Part shown: positions 39,643 to 47,810 of the stretch, piece after piece | How the letters are laid out: each line of letters opens with the position of its first letter | How positions within the stretch are numbered: the first letter of the stretch is position 1 | Assembly (NCBI RefSeq): GCF_018141665.1 | Contig: NZ_CP067976.1 | Location: 1,116,001-1,180,000, forward strand | DNA from: Wolbachia endosymbiont of Spodoptera picta | GTDB lineage: Bacteria; Pseudomonadota; Alphaproteobacteria; Rickettsiales; Anaplasmataceae | Direction of reading: 5' to 3' | Length of the DNA stretch: 64,000 nt | Translations under genes and position numbers: made by a program | The notes under the pieces: generated by a model | The model's database searches: none | What the model was told of the DNA's origin: nothing | What the model saw: the letters and a program-made list of their open reading frames with translations, nothing else

Positions 39643-39966
39643 TTACTCGGCAATAACCTTTTTTTCTTTTAACAAATTTTGTAATTCACCGTTTTCATAC
39701 ATCTCACGGATTATGTCACAGCCACCAATAAACTCTCCCTTTATATATATTTGTGGAATTGTTGGCCAATCAGAAAAACTTTTTATGGACTGACGTATTT
39801 CATCATTCTCAAGTACGTTGATGCATTTAAACTTTACATTCAATTTTTTGAGAATTGACACGACGAGCCCAGAGAATCCGCATTGAGGAAAGTCAGAGGT
39901 GCCTTTCATATACAGCACTACATCATTTTCTGCTATGTCTTTTTTTATTTGTTCAAAGTTGTTCAT
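39643..39966 (-). CDS. grxD: monothiol glutaredoxin (Grx4/GrxD type)
   Basis: 107 residues from ATG 39966, with AAGGTG seven bases upstream; the GTG at 39975 is a longer alternative. VVLYMKGTSDFPQCGFSGLVV carries the CGFS active site (Cys29), and TIPQIYIKGEFIGGCDII the cis-Pro/GG glutathione site. CGFS glutaredoxins carry a [2Fe-2S] cluster with BolA proteins and serve iron-sulfur trafficking. bolA lies 16 bases upstream, the expected partner. Confidence 0.95.
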   Translation of the reverse strand: MNNFEQIKKDIAENDVVLYMKGTSDFPQCGFSGLVVSILKKLNVKFKCINVLENDEIRQSIKSFSDWPTIPQIYIKGEFIGGCDIIREMYENGELQNLLKEKKVIAE

Positions 39967-39982
39967 AAATATCACCTTAATT

Positions 39983-40201
39983 TTAAGTGCTAGTTTCTAG
40001 TTGCAATGCATGTATAGACTGATCTTTGAGAGCTTTATATACCATTCTATGTTGTTCTATTTTTGTCTTTCCAGAAAAACACTTGGAAGTTATTTTTAGA
40101 TGGTAATGATCATCATCTCCAGCAAGGTCCTTAATCTTTATATCAGCATCAGGAAATGATTGTTTGATAATTTTCTCTAACTCGTGAATTGTAATAGTCA
40201 T
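39983..40201 (-). CDS. BolA family protein
   Basis: 72 residues, minimal BolA fold: LEKIIKQSFPDADIKIKDLAGDDDHYHLKITSK with the conserved His-x-His, then KTKIEQHRMVYKAL. The short type resembles IbaG/BolA2. It is upstream of, and probably cotranscribed with, the CGFS glutaredoxin, with which BolA proteins form [2Fe-2S]-bridged complexes. Confidence 0.93.
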   Translation of the reverse strand: MTITIHELEKIIKQSFPDADIKIKDLAGDDDHYHLKITSKCFSGKTKIEQHRMVYKALKDQSIHALQLETST

Positions 40202-40239
40202 CAGTTTATTTTAATTATAAGTCTAAAATACGCAATTAA

Positions 40240-41559
40240 TTATTGTGAAGACAATAGATTCAGCGTGCTTAGAGCACTAGCAAGACGAGATTTTAATTGG
40301 CTTTCATACTTATTCCAGTTCTCTATTTCCTTTCTTGCCACACCTGAAGTAACTGCAGCTTTTGCAACAGCAGGAGATACTATAGAAATTAATCTTGGAT
40401 CAAATGGAGTAGGTATTATATATTCACGTCCATAGCTCATTTTACGACCGCCATAGGCTGCAGATATCTCATTTGGCACTGATTCGCGGGCAAGCTTTGC
40501 TATTGCATCTGCAGCAGCAATTTTCATTTCATCATTTATTGTCGTTGCATGTACGTCGAGTGCTCCTCTGAATATGTAAGGAAATCCCATTACGTTATTG
40601 ACTTGGTTGTTATAGTCTGACCTACCAGTTGCAATTATTGCATCTGGCCTTACAGATTTTGCAAATTCAGGCCTTACTTCTGGATCAGGGTTAGCAAGAG
40701 CAAAAATGATCGGGTCTTTACCCATGCTTTTTAACATCTCTTCGCTAAGCACATCCTTTGCGGATAGTCCGATGAATATATCAGCGCCTTTTATGGCATC
40801 AAGTAGAGAACGTTCTTTAGTGTCAATTGCATATTTTTCCTTCCACTCATTCATATCCTCTTTTCTGTCTTTGTGTATTACTCCTTGTTTGTCACATAGT
40901 ACTATGTTCTTAGCACCCATAGACTTCAGTATTTCCAAACACGCAATACCAGCTGCTCCAGCACCATTCATGATGATCTTGACATTCTCTAATTTCTTTC
41001 CAGCAATATCGAGGGCATTTTCTATACCAGCTGCAACAACTACTGCAGTTCCATGTTGATCATCATGAAAAACCGGAATATCCATCAATTCATTTAGACG
41101 TTTTTCTATTATGAAACAATCAGGAGATTTTATATCTTCTAAATTTATTCCCCCCCAACTTGGACCAAGATACCTTACTGCATTGATGAAATCTTCTATG
41201 TTTTCTGTGTCAACTTCTATATCAATTGCATCAATGTCAGCAAAACGCTTAAATAAAACAGCTTTGCCTTCCATGACGGGTTTTGAAGCAAGAGGACCGA
41301 TATTGCCAAGTCCCAGCACTGCGGTGCCATTTGAAATGACAGCCACATAATTGCTTTTTGCCGTGTAATCATAAACAGCTTTAGGATTTTTAGCTATTGC
41401 AAGGCATGGGGCTGCAACACCAGGGGAATAAGCAAGTGATAGGTCATGCTGTGTGGATAAGGGTTTTGTTGGTATAACCGATACCTTACCAGGTTTACCA
41501 CTTTTATTATGGTACTTAAGTGCTTCTTGTTTTGTGGTGTTATCTAAATCATTATTCAT
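40240..41559 (-). CDS. malic enzyme (malate dehydrogenase, decarboxylating)
   Basis: Converts malate to pyruvate and CO2 with reduction of NAD(P). 439 residues, so the catalytic and cofactor domains only; the phosphotransacetylase-like C-terminal domain of MaeB is missing. AYSPGVAAPCLAIAKNP, SNGTAVLGLGNIGPLASKPVMEGK and FHDDQHGTAVVVAAG are diagnostic, and MNGAGAAGIACLEIL is the dinucleotide site. With ppdK it could form a malate-pyruvate-PEP route in an organism feeding on amino acids and C4 acids. Confidence 0.95.
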   Translation of the reverse strand: MNNDLDNTTKQEALKYHNKSGKPGKVSVIPTKPLSTQHDLSLAYSPGVAAPCLAIAKNPKAVYDYTAKSNYVAVISNGTAVLGLGNIGPLASKPVMEGKAVLFKRFADIDAIDIEVDTENIEDFINAVRYLGPSWGGINLEDIKSPDCFIIEKRLNELMDIPVFHDDQHGTAVVVAAGIENALDIAGKKLENVKIIMNGAGAAGIACLEILKSMGAKNIVLCDKQGVIHKDRKEDMNEWKEKYAIDTKERSLLDAIKGADIFIGLSAKDVLSEEMLKSMGKDPIIFALANPDPEVRPEFAKSVRPDAIIATGRSDYNNQVNNVMGFPYIFRGALDVHATTINDEMKIAAADAIAKLARESVPNEISAAYGGRKMSYGREYIIPTPFDPRLISIVSPAVAKAAVTSGVARKEIENWNKYESQLKSRLASALSTLNLLSSQ

Positions 41560-41678
41560 GCTTTGAGCTTATTGTTAGTAATTTTTTAAGTATATGGGGT
41601 TTTTATGAATGTTCAACTATTAGCTTGTGAATTCTGCTGTACTTCTGTATAAGTTTATCTACCAATAGTGTGACTTAC

Positions 41679-42221
41679 ATGCTTAAGAAAAACGTGCCTA
41701 ATTTGCTAACAATTTCTCGTGCGCTCGCGATACCGGCAATAATATCAAGCTTTTATATAGAAAGTAAATATGCAAGTCTAATAACAATATTGATCTTTAT
41801 GTTTGCGTGCATTACAGATTTTTTTGATGGTTATTTAGCACGTGCATGGAAAGTCCAATCGGATTTTGGCAAGTTATTTGATCCAATTGCCGACAAGTTA
41901 GTAGTAGCTTCAACAATAATCATGCTAGTTTATAAGCACAAGATAGATGATATTACAATTATACCGTCAGTTATAATTGTTTGTAGGGAGATATTAGTTT
42001 CAGGTATGCGGGAGTTTTTGATAGCTACAAACGTTAGCCTACCTGTGAGTAAGGCTGGAAAAATTAAAACATTTTTGCAGATGATTGCTGTGGTAGCGCT
42101 AATAATGAGTGATTATGAGAAAATTCGATATGCAGGTGTGATTTGCTTATGGGCTGCAGCTGTTATGACTATGTGGTCAGGCTATAATTACGTTCTAGCT
42201 AGCATCAAACAGATTGACTAA
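41679..42221 (+). CDS. pgsA: CDP-diacylglycerol--glycerol-3-phosphate 3-phosphatidyltransferase
   Basis: Phosphatidylglycerol phosphate synthase in the inner membrane; 180 residues with several helices. The CDP-alcohol transferase motif D-G-x2-A-R-x8-G-x3-D-x3-D appears as DFFDGYLARAWKVQSDFGKLFDPIADK. PNLLTISRALAIP is the usual start. ATG 41679 is preferred to an in-frame GTG three codons upstream. Confidence 0.95.
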   Translation: MLKKNVPNLLTISRALAIPAIISSFYIESKYASLITILIFMFACITDFFDGYLARAWKVQSDFGKLFDPIADKLVVASTIIMLVYKHKIDDITIIPSVIIVCREILVSGMREFLIATNVSLPVSKAGKIKTFLQMIAVVALIMSDYEKIRYAGVICLWAAAVMTMWSGYNYVLASIKQID

Positions 42222-42263
42222 ATTGCTTAAGAGTATACAAAGAAAGTTAATAATTTCACAATA

Positions 42264-42292
42264 TTGACTGATTAGTTAAAATCCTGTATAAT
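42264..42292 (+). promoter_or_regulatory. sigma-70 type promoter
   Basis: TTGACT (42264-42269) and TATAAT (42287-42292) separated by exactly 17 bases, 29 bases before the ATG of the following membrane-protein gene. Near-consensus for the vegetative sigma factor. Confidence 0.8.
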
Positions 42293-42321
42293 GTATTAGT
42301 TTATAAATTAGTCAAGTTTGT

Positions 42322-43296
42322 ATGACTGGTATTATTATAGATAGCTTTAATACTGAGTCTTCCTTTAAGAGATCAAGTTCTGAGAAAGATATTAAAATAG
42401 AGGATTTTTTTCGAGATTTCTGGTCAACAGTTGATGAAGAAGAAAAAAAGAGAAAAAAACTTGAGCAAGAATTATTAATACTTGAAGAAGGAAAAAAAAA
42501 GCAGAAGCTGGAACAGGAGTTATTAACGTTAAAAAAAAGAGAGCTAAATAGAAAATGTGTATCATTGGCAACAATGGTTCCATTTGCATCGCTGATGGCA
42601 ATTGAGCTCGAAAAAACATGTAGCGATCAGGTATTACTTGGCCTTATAAGCGGTGCATTAGGCCATATTATATTACCTTTCACAGTCTTATCTCTTATTT
42701 GCACGCTATATTTAATTTATAATAATAGAAAAATAGCAGAAAAAGAACGAGAGTTGGAGAATATTGAAGATGGAGAAAAAGAAAAGAGAGATATTCCTTA
42801 TACAGTTGATGATTACTGTAACTATGCTGATGCTGCTTTAGTTACATTAGTTATTGTGGCTAGCATAGTAAGCGAAGCATTGGCACAAGGAATAATAGAA
42901 GACGTAGCTTTTTCAATTTCTAGTATATTCTACTTTGTAGCGAGTGCTACTTTTTGCTATTGTGAGTACAAGAAAAATAAAAATTCTGAAGTAGAAAAAG
43001 ATCAAGGCTTTGATGAGAAATCTGAAAAAAAGACAAGCAATATGTCTACAGCTAAGTTAATGCTTGCTGGTTCTTCTTTATTACTAGTCAGGAGGATAAT
43101 GTTGATTTCTGAAGTAGCATTATCTGCTGTTGGACCTGCTTTAGGTCTAGTAGGTATTGCTCTTTTGATGGTCGGAAGTGGATTGATCATACATTCTTAT
43201 ATTAGAAAGCTAGAGAACGTAGAAGTGAGTGGAAAAGGTGTTTCAACAGGTGCTGGTATAGGTAATATACGGGAAGGGCAGGTTTTTGCTCGATGA
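42322..43296 (+). CDS. multi-pass membrane protein with N-terminal coiled coil, unknown function
   Basis: 324 residues. Residues ~30-75 are a K/E-rich coiled coil (EEEKKRKKLEQELLILEEGKK...). Hydrophobic helices at about 80-98, 103-135, 168-212 (one or two), 244-262 and 266-287. A second charged segment (~135-160) separates the first pair from the rest, and the tail is glycine-rich. No family recognised. It has its own near-consensus promoter, suggesting real expression. Such coiled-coil/membrane proteins are frequent in these symbionts and may be host-facing, which is inference. Confidence 0.75.
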   Translation: MTGIIIDSFNTESSFKRSSSEKDIKIEDFFRDFWSTVDEEEKKRKKLEQELLILEEGKKKQKLEQELLTLKKRELNRKCVSLATMVPFASLMAIELEKTCSDQVLLGLISGALGHIILPFTVLSLICTLYLIYNNRKIAEKERELENIEDGEKEKRDIPYTVDDYCNYADAALVTLVIVASIVSEALAQGIIEDVAFSISSIFYFVASATFCYCEYKKNKNSEVEKDQGFDEKSEKKTSNMSTAKLMLAGSSLLLVRRIMLISEVALSAVGPALGLVGIALLMVGSGLIIHSYIRKLENVEVSGKGVSTGAGIGNIREGQVFAR

Positions 43297-43363
43297 TAAT
43301 GCCAAAAATTTGTTTATTTAGGTAATATTTAGTCTATACTTTATTTTGATCAAAAAAAATCTT

Positions 43364-44050
43364 ATGTATAAGACTTTAATCATATGCTTTTTTCTTCTAA
43401 TTTGCCACTTTACGCAGTTATATGCGAATGACCTTGAACACACTGAAACTGAACTATATGAGGAGGCAGTTAAGCTTTATGATCAGAAAAAATATAAGCA
43501 AGCTATTAGAGCATTTCAAAAGATAGAGGATTTGTATCCTTTATCTTATTGGGCAATGAAAGCCAAATTATTGTCTGGGTTTTCTCACTATAATATGGGT
43601 AAATACAGCGGTGCTGCAAGTGATATGGATGATTATATATACGTTTATCCAAATGGTGAAGATTTGCCATATGTATATTACTTAAGAGTATTATCTTATT
43701 ACATGCAAATTAACAAAGTGCAGCTTGGGCAACAAATTGCATATAAAACTTTAGAGCTAGCTACTGAATATATTAATCTTTTTCCGAATAGCGAATATAT
43801 AGAAGAGATCAAAGAAAAAGAAAAATTAATCACAGAACATATATCAAAAAAAGAGTATTCTATTGGTGAATTTTACCTAAAGCGTGGTGAATATTTAGCA
43901 GCAATTAAGCGTTTTCAAAATATGATAAGCGATAAAGATTCTAAATATTCTTCTAGAGTTATTAGTTATTTAATAACAGCTCACTTAGCTCTTGGCCTTG
44001 ACTTAGAAGCTGAGCAGTATGAAAATATGTTAGTAGAAGGGGTTAATTAG
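43364..44050 (+). CDS. bamD: outer membrane protein assembly factor BamD
   Basis: TPR lipoprotein of the BAM complex. From ATG 43364 (228 residues) there is a signal peptide MYKTLIICFFLLICHFTQLYAN. TPR units start at YEEAVKLYDQKKYKQAIRAFQKIEDLYPLSYWA and continue with YVYPNGEDLPYVYYLRVLSYY and LFPNSEY, typical of BamD/ComL. The lipobox is poor (LLIC, Ile at -1 instead of Gly/Ala), so lipidation is uncertain. A TTG at 43346 is a weaker start. yebC follows after seven bases. Confidence 0.9.
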   Translation: MYKTLIICFFLLICHFTQLYANDLEHTETELYEEAVKLYDQKKYKQAIRAFQKIEDLYPLSYWAMKAKLLSGFSHYNMGKYSGAASDMDDYIYVYPNGEDLPYVYYLRVLSYYMQINKVQLGQQIAYKTLELATEYINLFPNSEYIEEIKEKEKLITEHISKKEYSIGEFYLKRGEYLAAIKRFQNMISDKDSKYSSRVISYLITAHLALGLDLEAEQYENMLVEGVN

Positions 44051-44057
44051 TTTTCTT

Positions 44058-44798
44058 ATGGCTGGTCATTCACAGTTTTCAAATATAAAACATCGAAAAG
44101 GTGCTCAGGATGCAAAGCGCTCGCAAAAATTTACGAAGCTCATTAGGGAAATAACAGTTGCTGCAAAACAAGGGCTGCCTGATCCCGAACTCAATCCACG
44201 TCTTCGCTCTGCTATCTTTGCTGCGCGAAAGGAAAATCTACCAAAAGATAAAATAGAAACAGCAATAAAAAATGCAGCTGGTAACGTTGCTGGAGAAAGT
44301 TATGAAGAAATACAATATGAAGGCTGCGGACCTTCTGGTGCTGCACTTATTGTCCATGCTCTGACAAATAATCGCAACCGAACTGCTTCTGAGATACGTT
44401 ATATCTTTTCTCGCAAAGGCGGTAATTTGGGAGAAACAGGATGTGTGAGTTACCTTTTCGATCATGTAGGCTTAATTGTCTATAAAGCAGAGGGTATAAA
44501 TTTTGAAGATTTATTTAACTATGGAATTGAATTAGAAGTATTGAATGTTGAGGAAAATAACAAAGAAGAATTATATGTTATAACTTGTGAAGTAAAAGAC
44601 TTTGGTAAAGTACGTGACGCTTTCTATACAAAATTTGGAGAACCAGAACTTGCTCGTCTTTCATGGCAACCAAAGGACCTGATTGAAGTTAGCGACAAAG
44701 AATTAATTGATAAATTATCTATATTAGTTGAAGAGCTAGAAGATAATGATGATGTGCAGTATGTTGAAGGTAATTTTATTTTTGCTGATAAACTATGA
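44058..44798 (+). CDS. YebC/PmpR family protein (TACO1-like)
   Basis: 246 residues opening MAGHSQFSNIKHRKGAQDAKR, the family hallmark (normally GHSKWANIKHRK). GPSGAALIVHALTNNRNRTASEIR and FSRKGGNLGETGCVSYLF follow. The family was annotated as transcriptional regulators; members have also been linked to translation of polyproline stretches. Coupled by four bases with the M23 peptidase gene. Confidence 0.93.
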   Translation: MAGHSQFSNIKHRKGAQDAKRSQKFTKLIREITVAAKQGLPDPELNPRLRSAIFAARKENLPKDKIETAIKNAAGNVAGESYEEIQYEGCGPSGAALIVHALTNNRNRTASEIRYIFSRKGGNLGETGCVSYLFDHVGLIVYKAEGINFEDLFNYGIELEVLNVEENNKEELYVITCEVKDFGKVRDAFYTKFGEPELARLSWQPKDLIEVSDKELIDKLSILVEELEDNDDVQYVEGNFIFADKL

Positions 44799-45853
44799 GG
44801 CTGGTAATACTTCCACTGCTTTGTATTTTACCAGCATATGCAACTGAAACATTTGTGCAGAAAGACTATTGTCATTCCAGTGCCCAGACACTGGAATCTA
44901 GCAAAATTGATTATAAACAGTACGCTATACAACATTTTCGATTAAAAAGCTGGATTCCAGTGTCAAGCACTGGAATGACACTAACCCACTCTCCAGTGTT
45001 ATTCCAAGACGGGATCAGGAAAAAAAAAGCTGCTTTGGTGACAGAAAGTGATAGAAAGCTATCATTCATATCCAGTGACATAAAATCCTCTTTTTTTGAT
45101 GCAGGAGGTTTGGCGCCAAATACGGTGATGAAATTAATCAACGTATATAAAGATTTTGGTATAGGTTTTAAAAAAGACATTGTGCCAAAAGGTAAGTTGG
45201 AGGTTCTTTTTGAGAAATCACTCGGTAATCAGAAAGCTGAAGAAAAAATTTTATATACTTCACTGACAACAAACAATAAAGCCATTAGCTTATATCATTA
45301 TAAATCGCAAGACGGCAAAGAAAGGTATTTTAATAAAGAGGGTGTAAGCTTAAAGAGTTTCGTAAGTCCTTTGAATGGAGATTATCGTATATCTTCGAAA
45401 TTTGGTAATAGAAAGCATCCTGTTCGCGGTAAAATTGCTTTTCACAAAGGAGTAGATTATGCAGCTAAGCTTGGCAGTCCCATATATGCTGCTGCAGAGG
45501 GTGTGGTAGAATATATAGGAAAGAATGGTGGCTATGGAAATTACATCAAAATAAAACACAAAAATGAATATTCAACTTGTTACGCACATATAAGCAAATT
45601 TAGTAGCGATATAAAGTTAGGCTCTAAAGTAAAGCAGGGGCAGATCATTGCTTATGTCGGCAGCACTGGTGTTGCAACAGGACCTCATTTACATTATGAA
45701 GTTATATATAATGGTAAACATATTGATCCGCTTACGATAGCTCATGGCAATGAGATAAAGTTGCCTGATCGTGAATTAAGAGAGTTTAAATTATTTGTAA
45801 GTAAGGTAGATGAAATAATCAGCAGAGAGGGTGCAAGTGAAAAAGCAATCTGA
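44795..45853 (+). CDS. M23 family metallopeptidase with an in-frame palindromic element
   Basis: 352 residues, a LytM/lysostaphin-type endopeptidase predicted in the periplasm (signal peptide ~1-16, ending AYA). The C-terminal M23 domain has HPVRGKIAFHKGVDYAAKLG (His, Asp ligands), GGYGNYIKIKHKNEYSTCYAH and TGPHLHYEV (HxH). Residues ~26-62, right after the signal peptide, are encoded by a 111-base palindromic element (44871-44981), an exact multiple of three that keeps the frame. The host is expected to have little or no peptidoglycan, but such symbionts retain lipid II synthesis, so a cell-division role is plausible. Confidence 0.92.
   Translation: MRLVILPLLCILPAYATETFVQKDYCHSSAQTLESSKIDYKQYAIQHFRLKSWIPVSSTGMTLTHSPVLFQDGIRKKKAALVTESDRKLSFISSDIKSSFFDAGGLAPNTVMKLINVYKDFGIGFKKDIVPKGKLEVLFEKSLGNQKAEEKILYTSLTTNNKAISLYHYKSQDGKERYFNKEGVSLKSFVSPLNGDYRISSKFGNRKHPVRGKIAFHKGVDYAAKLGSPIYAAAEGVVEYIGKNGGYGNYIKIKHKNEYSTCYAHISKFSSDIKLGSKVKQGQIIAYVGSTGVATGPHLHYEVIYNGKHIDPLTIAHGNEIKLPDRELREFKLFVSKVDEIISREGASEKAI
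44871..44981. repeat. palindromic element inserted in coding sequence
   Basis: Arms GTCATTCCAGTGCCCAGACA... and ...GTGTCAAGCACTGGAATGAC flank a 45-50 base loop, the same layout as the intergenic copies at 37.6 and 48.3 kb. It lies in frame within the M23 peptidase gene and encodes peptides such as SWIPVSSTGMT. Confidence 0.92.
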
Positions 45854-46706
45854 TAAAGACAGCACAGATAAAAATACGATAAGTGATAGAAATCTAAGTA
45901 AAATTCGGGCTTTTCCTGTACTAATAGCGCTAGGGTTAATTTTATTGGTACTTTTTGTGTATGACAGCACAATTGCACTTGGAGTTGCTGCTGTTTCAAT
46001 TTTGACTTTTCTTCAGGCACTTTTCGTTAATGACCCTAATGAAGCAAGAGTGATAGAGTTTTTTGGTCATTATATTGGAACTTATTTTAAGTCTGGAATA
46101 TGTGTAACGCTTCCGTTTTCGAGTAAATATAGAGTGTCTCTGAAATTTCAGAATATTAACACAGAAAAAATTAAAGTTAATGATGCTAATGGAAGTCCGA
46201 TAGAGATTTCAGTAGTAATTGTTTGGAGAGTTAGCAGTCCTGCAAAGGCATATTATAATGTTAATAATTATCATGAATTCGTTTTTGTGCAAAGTGACTC
46301 GGTAATTAGAGAACTGGCAAGTAATTATCCGTATGATAGCGAAAACGATGAGGAATCTTTGCGTAAAAATTCTGATAAAATTTCAAATGAATTGAGATCA
46401 ATGCTACAACAAAGATTGAATATTGCTGGAATTGAAATTGCAGAAGCGAGAATATCGCATTTGGCCTATTCATCTGAGATTGCACAAGCAATGCTGAGGC
46501 GTCAACAAGCGCATGCCATCACCTCTGCAAGAAGGCATATAGTGCAAAATGCAATAGGAATTATCGAAGAAGTAATAGCCCATTTTGAAAAAAATAAAAG
46601 CTTACAATTGGATGGAAAACAAAAGGTTCAATTGATAAACAATTTGCTAGTTGCTCTGATCTCTGAGCAGGATGCACAGCCGACTATTAGTTTGGATAAT
46701 AATTAG
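45837..46706 (+). CDS. SPFH/band-7 domain membrane protein (prohibitin/HflK-like)
   Basis: 289 residues from GTG 45837, with GAGAGG six bases before (an in-frame GTG at 45831 is the alternative); it overlaps the peptidase gene. Two adjacent hydrophobic segments (~27-45 and 47-65) precede an SPFH domain (ARVIEFFGHYIGTYFKSGICVTLPF, INTEKIKVNDANGSPIEISVVIVWRV) and a helical tail with QQRLNIAGIEIAEARISHLAYSSEIAQAML, typical of stomatin/prohibitin proteins. It probably forms membrane oligomers that regulate proteases or microdomains; the exact subfamily is unclear. Confidence 0.85.
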   Translation: MKKQSDKDSTDKNTISDRNLSKIRAFPVLIALGLILLVLFVYDSTIALGVAAVSILTFLQALFVNDPNEARVIEFFGHYIGTYFKSGICVTLPFSSKYRVSLKFQNINTEKIKVNDANGSPIEISVVIVWRVSSPAKAYYNVNNYHEFVFVQSDSVIRELASNYPYDSENDEESLRKNSDKISNELRSMLQQRLNIAGIEIAEARISHLAYSSEIAQAMLRRQQAHAITSARRHIVQNAIGIIEEVIAHFEKNKSLQLDGKQKVQLINNLLVALISEQDAQPTISLDNN

Positions 46707-46784
46707 CATAGAAGCCGATTGGGTTTCATGAATGCAAGTCACTGTTAATTTCTTGATTAATAGACTAAATGATGTTATAAATTA

Positions 46785-46869
46785 CACGCATTAGGGGTGC
46801 TCTAAAAAAGCTGAGAGTACATAAAGTACAACCCTTTGAACCTGATCTTGTTAAAACAAACGTAGGAAA
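46785..46869 (+). promoter_or_regulatory. TPP riboswitch (THI element)
   Basis: All conserved blocks are in order: TTAGGGGTGCTC, then AGCTGAGA, a small hairpin (GTAC...GTAC), ACCCTTTGAACCTGATC, the P4/P5 hairpin TTGTTAAAACAA and CGTAGGAAA. The last block's AGG is also the best Shine-Dalgarno for the ATG at 46874 (seven-base spacer), so TPP binding would hide the ribosome site. It controls a PQ-loop transporter gene and, probably through it, thiamine pyrophosphokinase. Confidence 0.94.
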
Positions 46870-46873
46870 ATGT

Positions 46874-47158
46874 ATGTATATAAATATTGAAGAATGCTTT
46901 GGCTTCATCGCGTTCATTACATCTCTCATTGGGTTATTGCCTCAAGTATATAGAGCATATATCACAAAACTTACTCGTGACGTATCGATGCTAATGTTAG
47001 TGAATTATCTTATTTGTTCATCATCTTGGCTTATTTACGGTATTTGTCAGGGTTTAACTTTTGTGATACTCAGTAATATTGCTGGATTAGTGATCAGTAT
47101 AATATCAATTGTTCAAAAATGTTACTACGATGCAAAAACTGCACGAAGCGTTTTATAA
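46874..47158 (+). CDS. SemiSWEET/PQ-loop transporter, candidate thiamine transporter
   Basis: 94 residues with three membrane helices, the size of a SemiSWEET half-transporter. GLLPQVYRAYITKLTRDVSM contains the PQ motif (Pro23-Gln24), and a second helix pair follows (LICSSSWLIYGIC, VILSNIAGLVISIISIVQ). SemiSWEETs move sugars, but this gene sits under a TPP riboswitch and overlaps the thiamine pyrophosphokinase gene, so thiamine or a thiamine precursor is the more likely cargo (inference). No other thiamine gene is nearby. Confidence 0.88.
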   Translation: MYINIEECFGFIAFITSLIGLLPQVYRAYITKLTRDVSMLMLVNYLICSSSWLIYGICQGLTFVILSNIAGLVISIISIVQKCYYDAKTARSVL

Positions 47159-47810
47159 CCATATGCTACATTGTAGCGTGGAGCAAGAATATCGTTCTAT
47201 TGTAGTACTAAATGGAGAAATACCTGATTCATCGTTTTTTAAACAAGATATACCTGTTATTGCTGTAGATGGAGGAGCAAATAAGCTTCTATCAATTGGC
47301 GTAAAACCTGATCTTGTAATAGGAGATTTGGATAGTATAAATCCGAATTTACGTGCTAATTTAAATACAGTATATCTACCTGATCAAGATTATTGCGACT
47401 TTTCTAAAGCAATGGCTCACTTAAAAACAGTAAAGTTATTGCCATCAATAGTAACGGGTATTACTGGAGGAGCAATTGATCATATACTACAAAATATTAA
47501 CTTTTTTTTAAGTACAGATAGTATCTTTTATATGCCTTCGCCTCCCACGGTGGGGTACGCCTTACAAAAAGGTATTAGCTATTTTTCCTCTTTGCTAAAA
47601 AATACTAAAATATCCTTACTTGGTATACCGAAAGCTCAAATATCAACTAAAGGATTACAATGGGAACTGTACCTTAGTAACCTTGCTTTTCCAGGAAAGA
47701 ATTCTTGCTTTAATCGAAGTTTAGGCAATGAGTTATCTATAGAAATACACAGCGGCGTGTGTTTAGCAATGATATATTTAGAAGCAGTAAATGATGATGG
47801 TGTGTATTGA
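47130..47810 (+). CDS. thiamine pyrophosphokinase
   Basis: Transfers pyrophosphate from ATP to thiamine, giving the cofactor TPP. About 226 residues from ATG 47130, which overlaps the transporter gene by 29 bases; ATG 47163 is an alternative. VIAVDGGANKLLSIGVKPDLVIGDLDSI and LPDQDYCDFSKAMAHLK are the nucleotide and Mg-binding signatures (usually DQDxTDFxKAL). The C-terminal half is a beta-rich thiamine-binding domain. Coupling with the riboswitch-controlled transporter makes an uptake-and-trap unit. Confidence 0.9.
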   Translation: MQKLHEAFYNHMLHCSVEQEYRSIVVLNGEIPDSSFFKQDIPVIAVDGGANKLLSIGVKPDLVIGDLDSINPNLRANLNTVYLPDQDYCDFSKAMAHLKTVKLLPSIVTGITGGAIDHILQNINFFLSTDSIFYMPSPPTVGYALQKGISYFSSLLKNTKISLLGIPKAQISTKGLQWELYLSNLAFPGKNSCFNRSLGNELSIEIHSGVCLAMIYLEAVNDDGVY

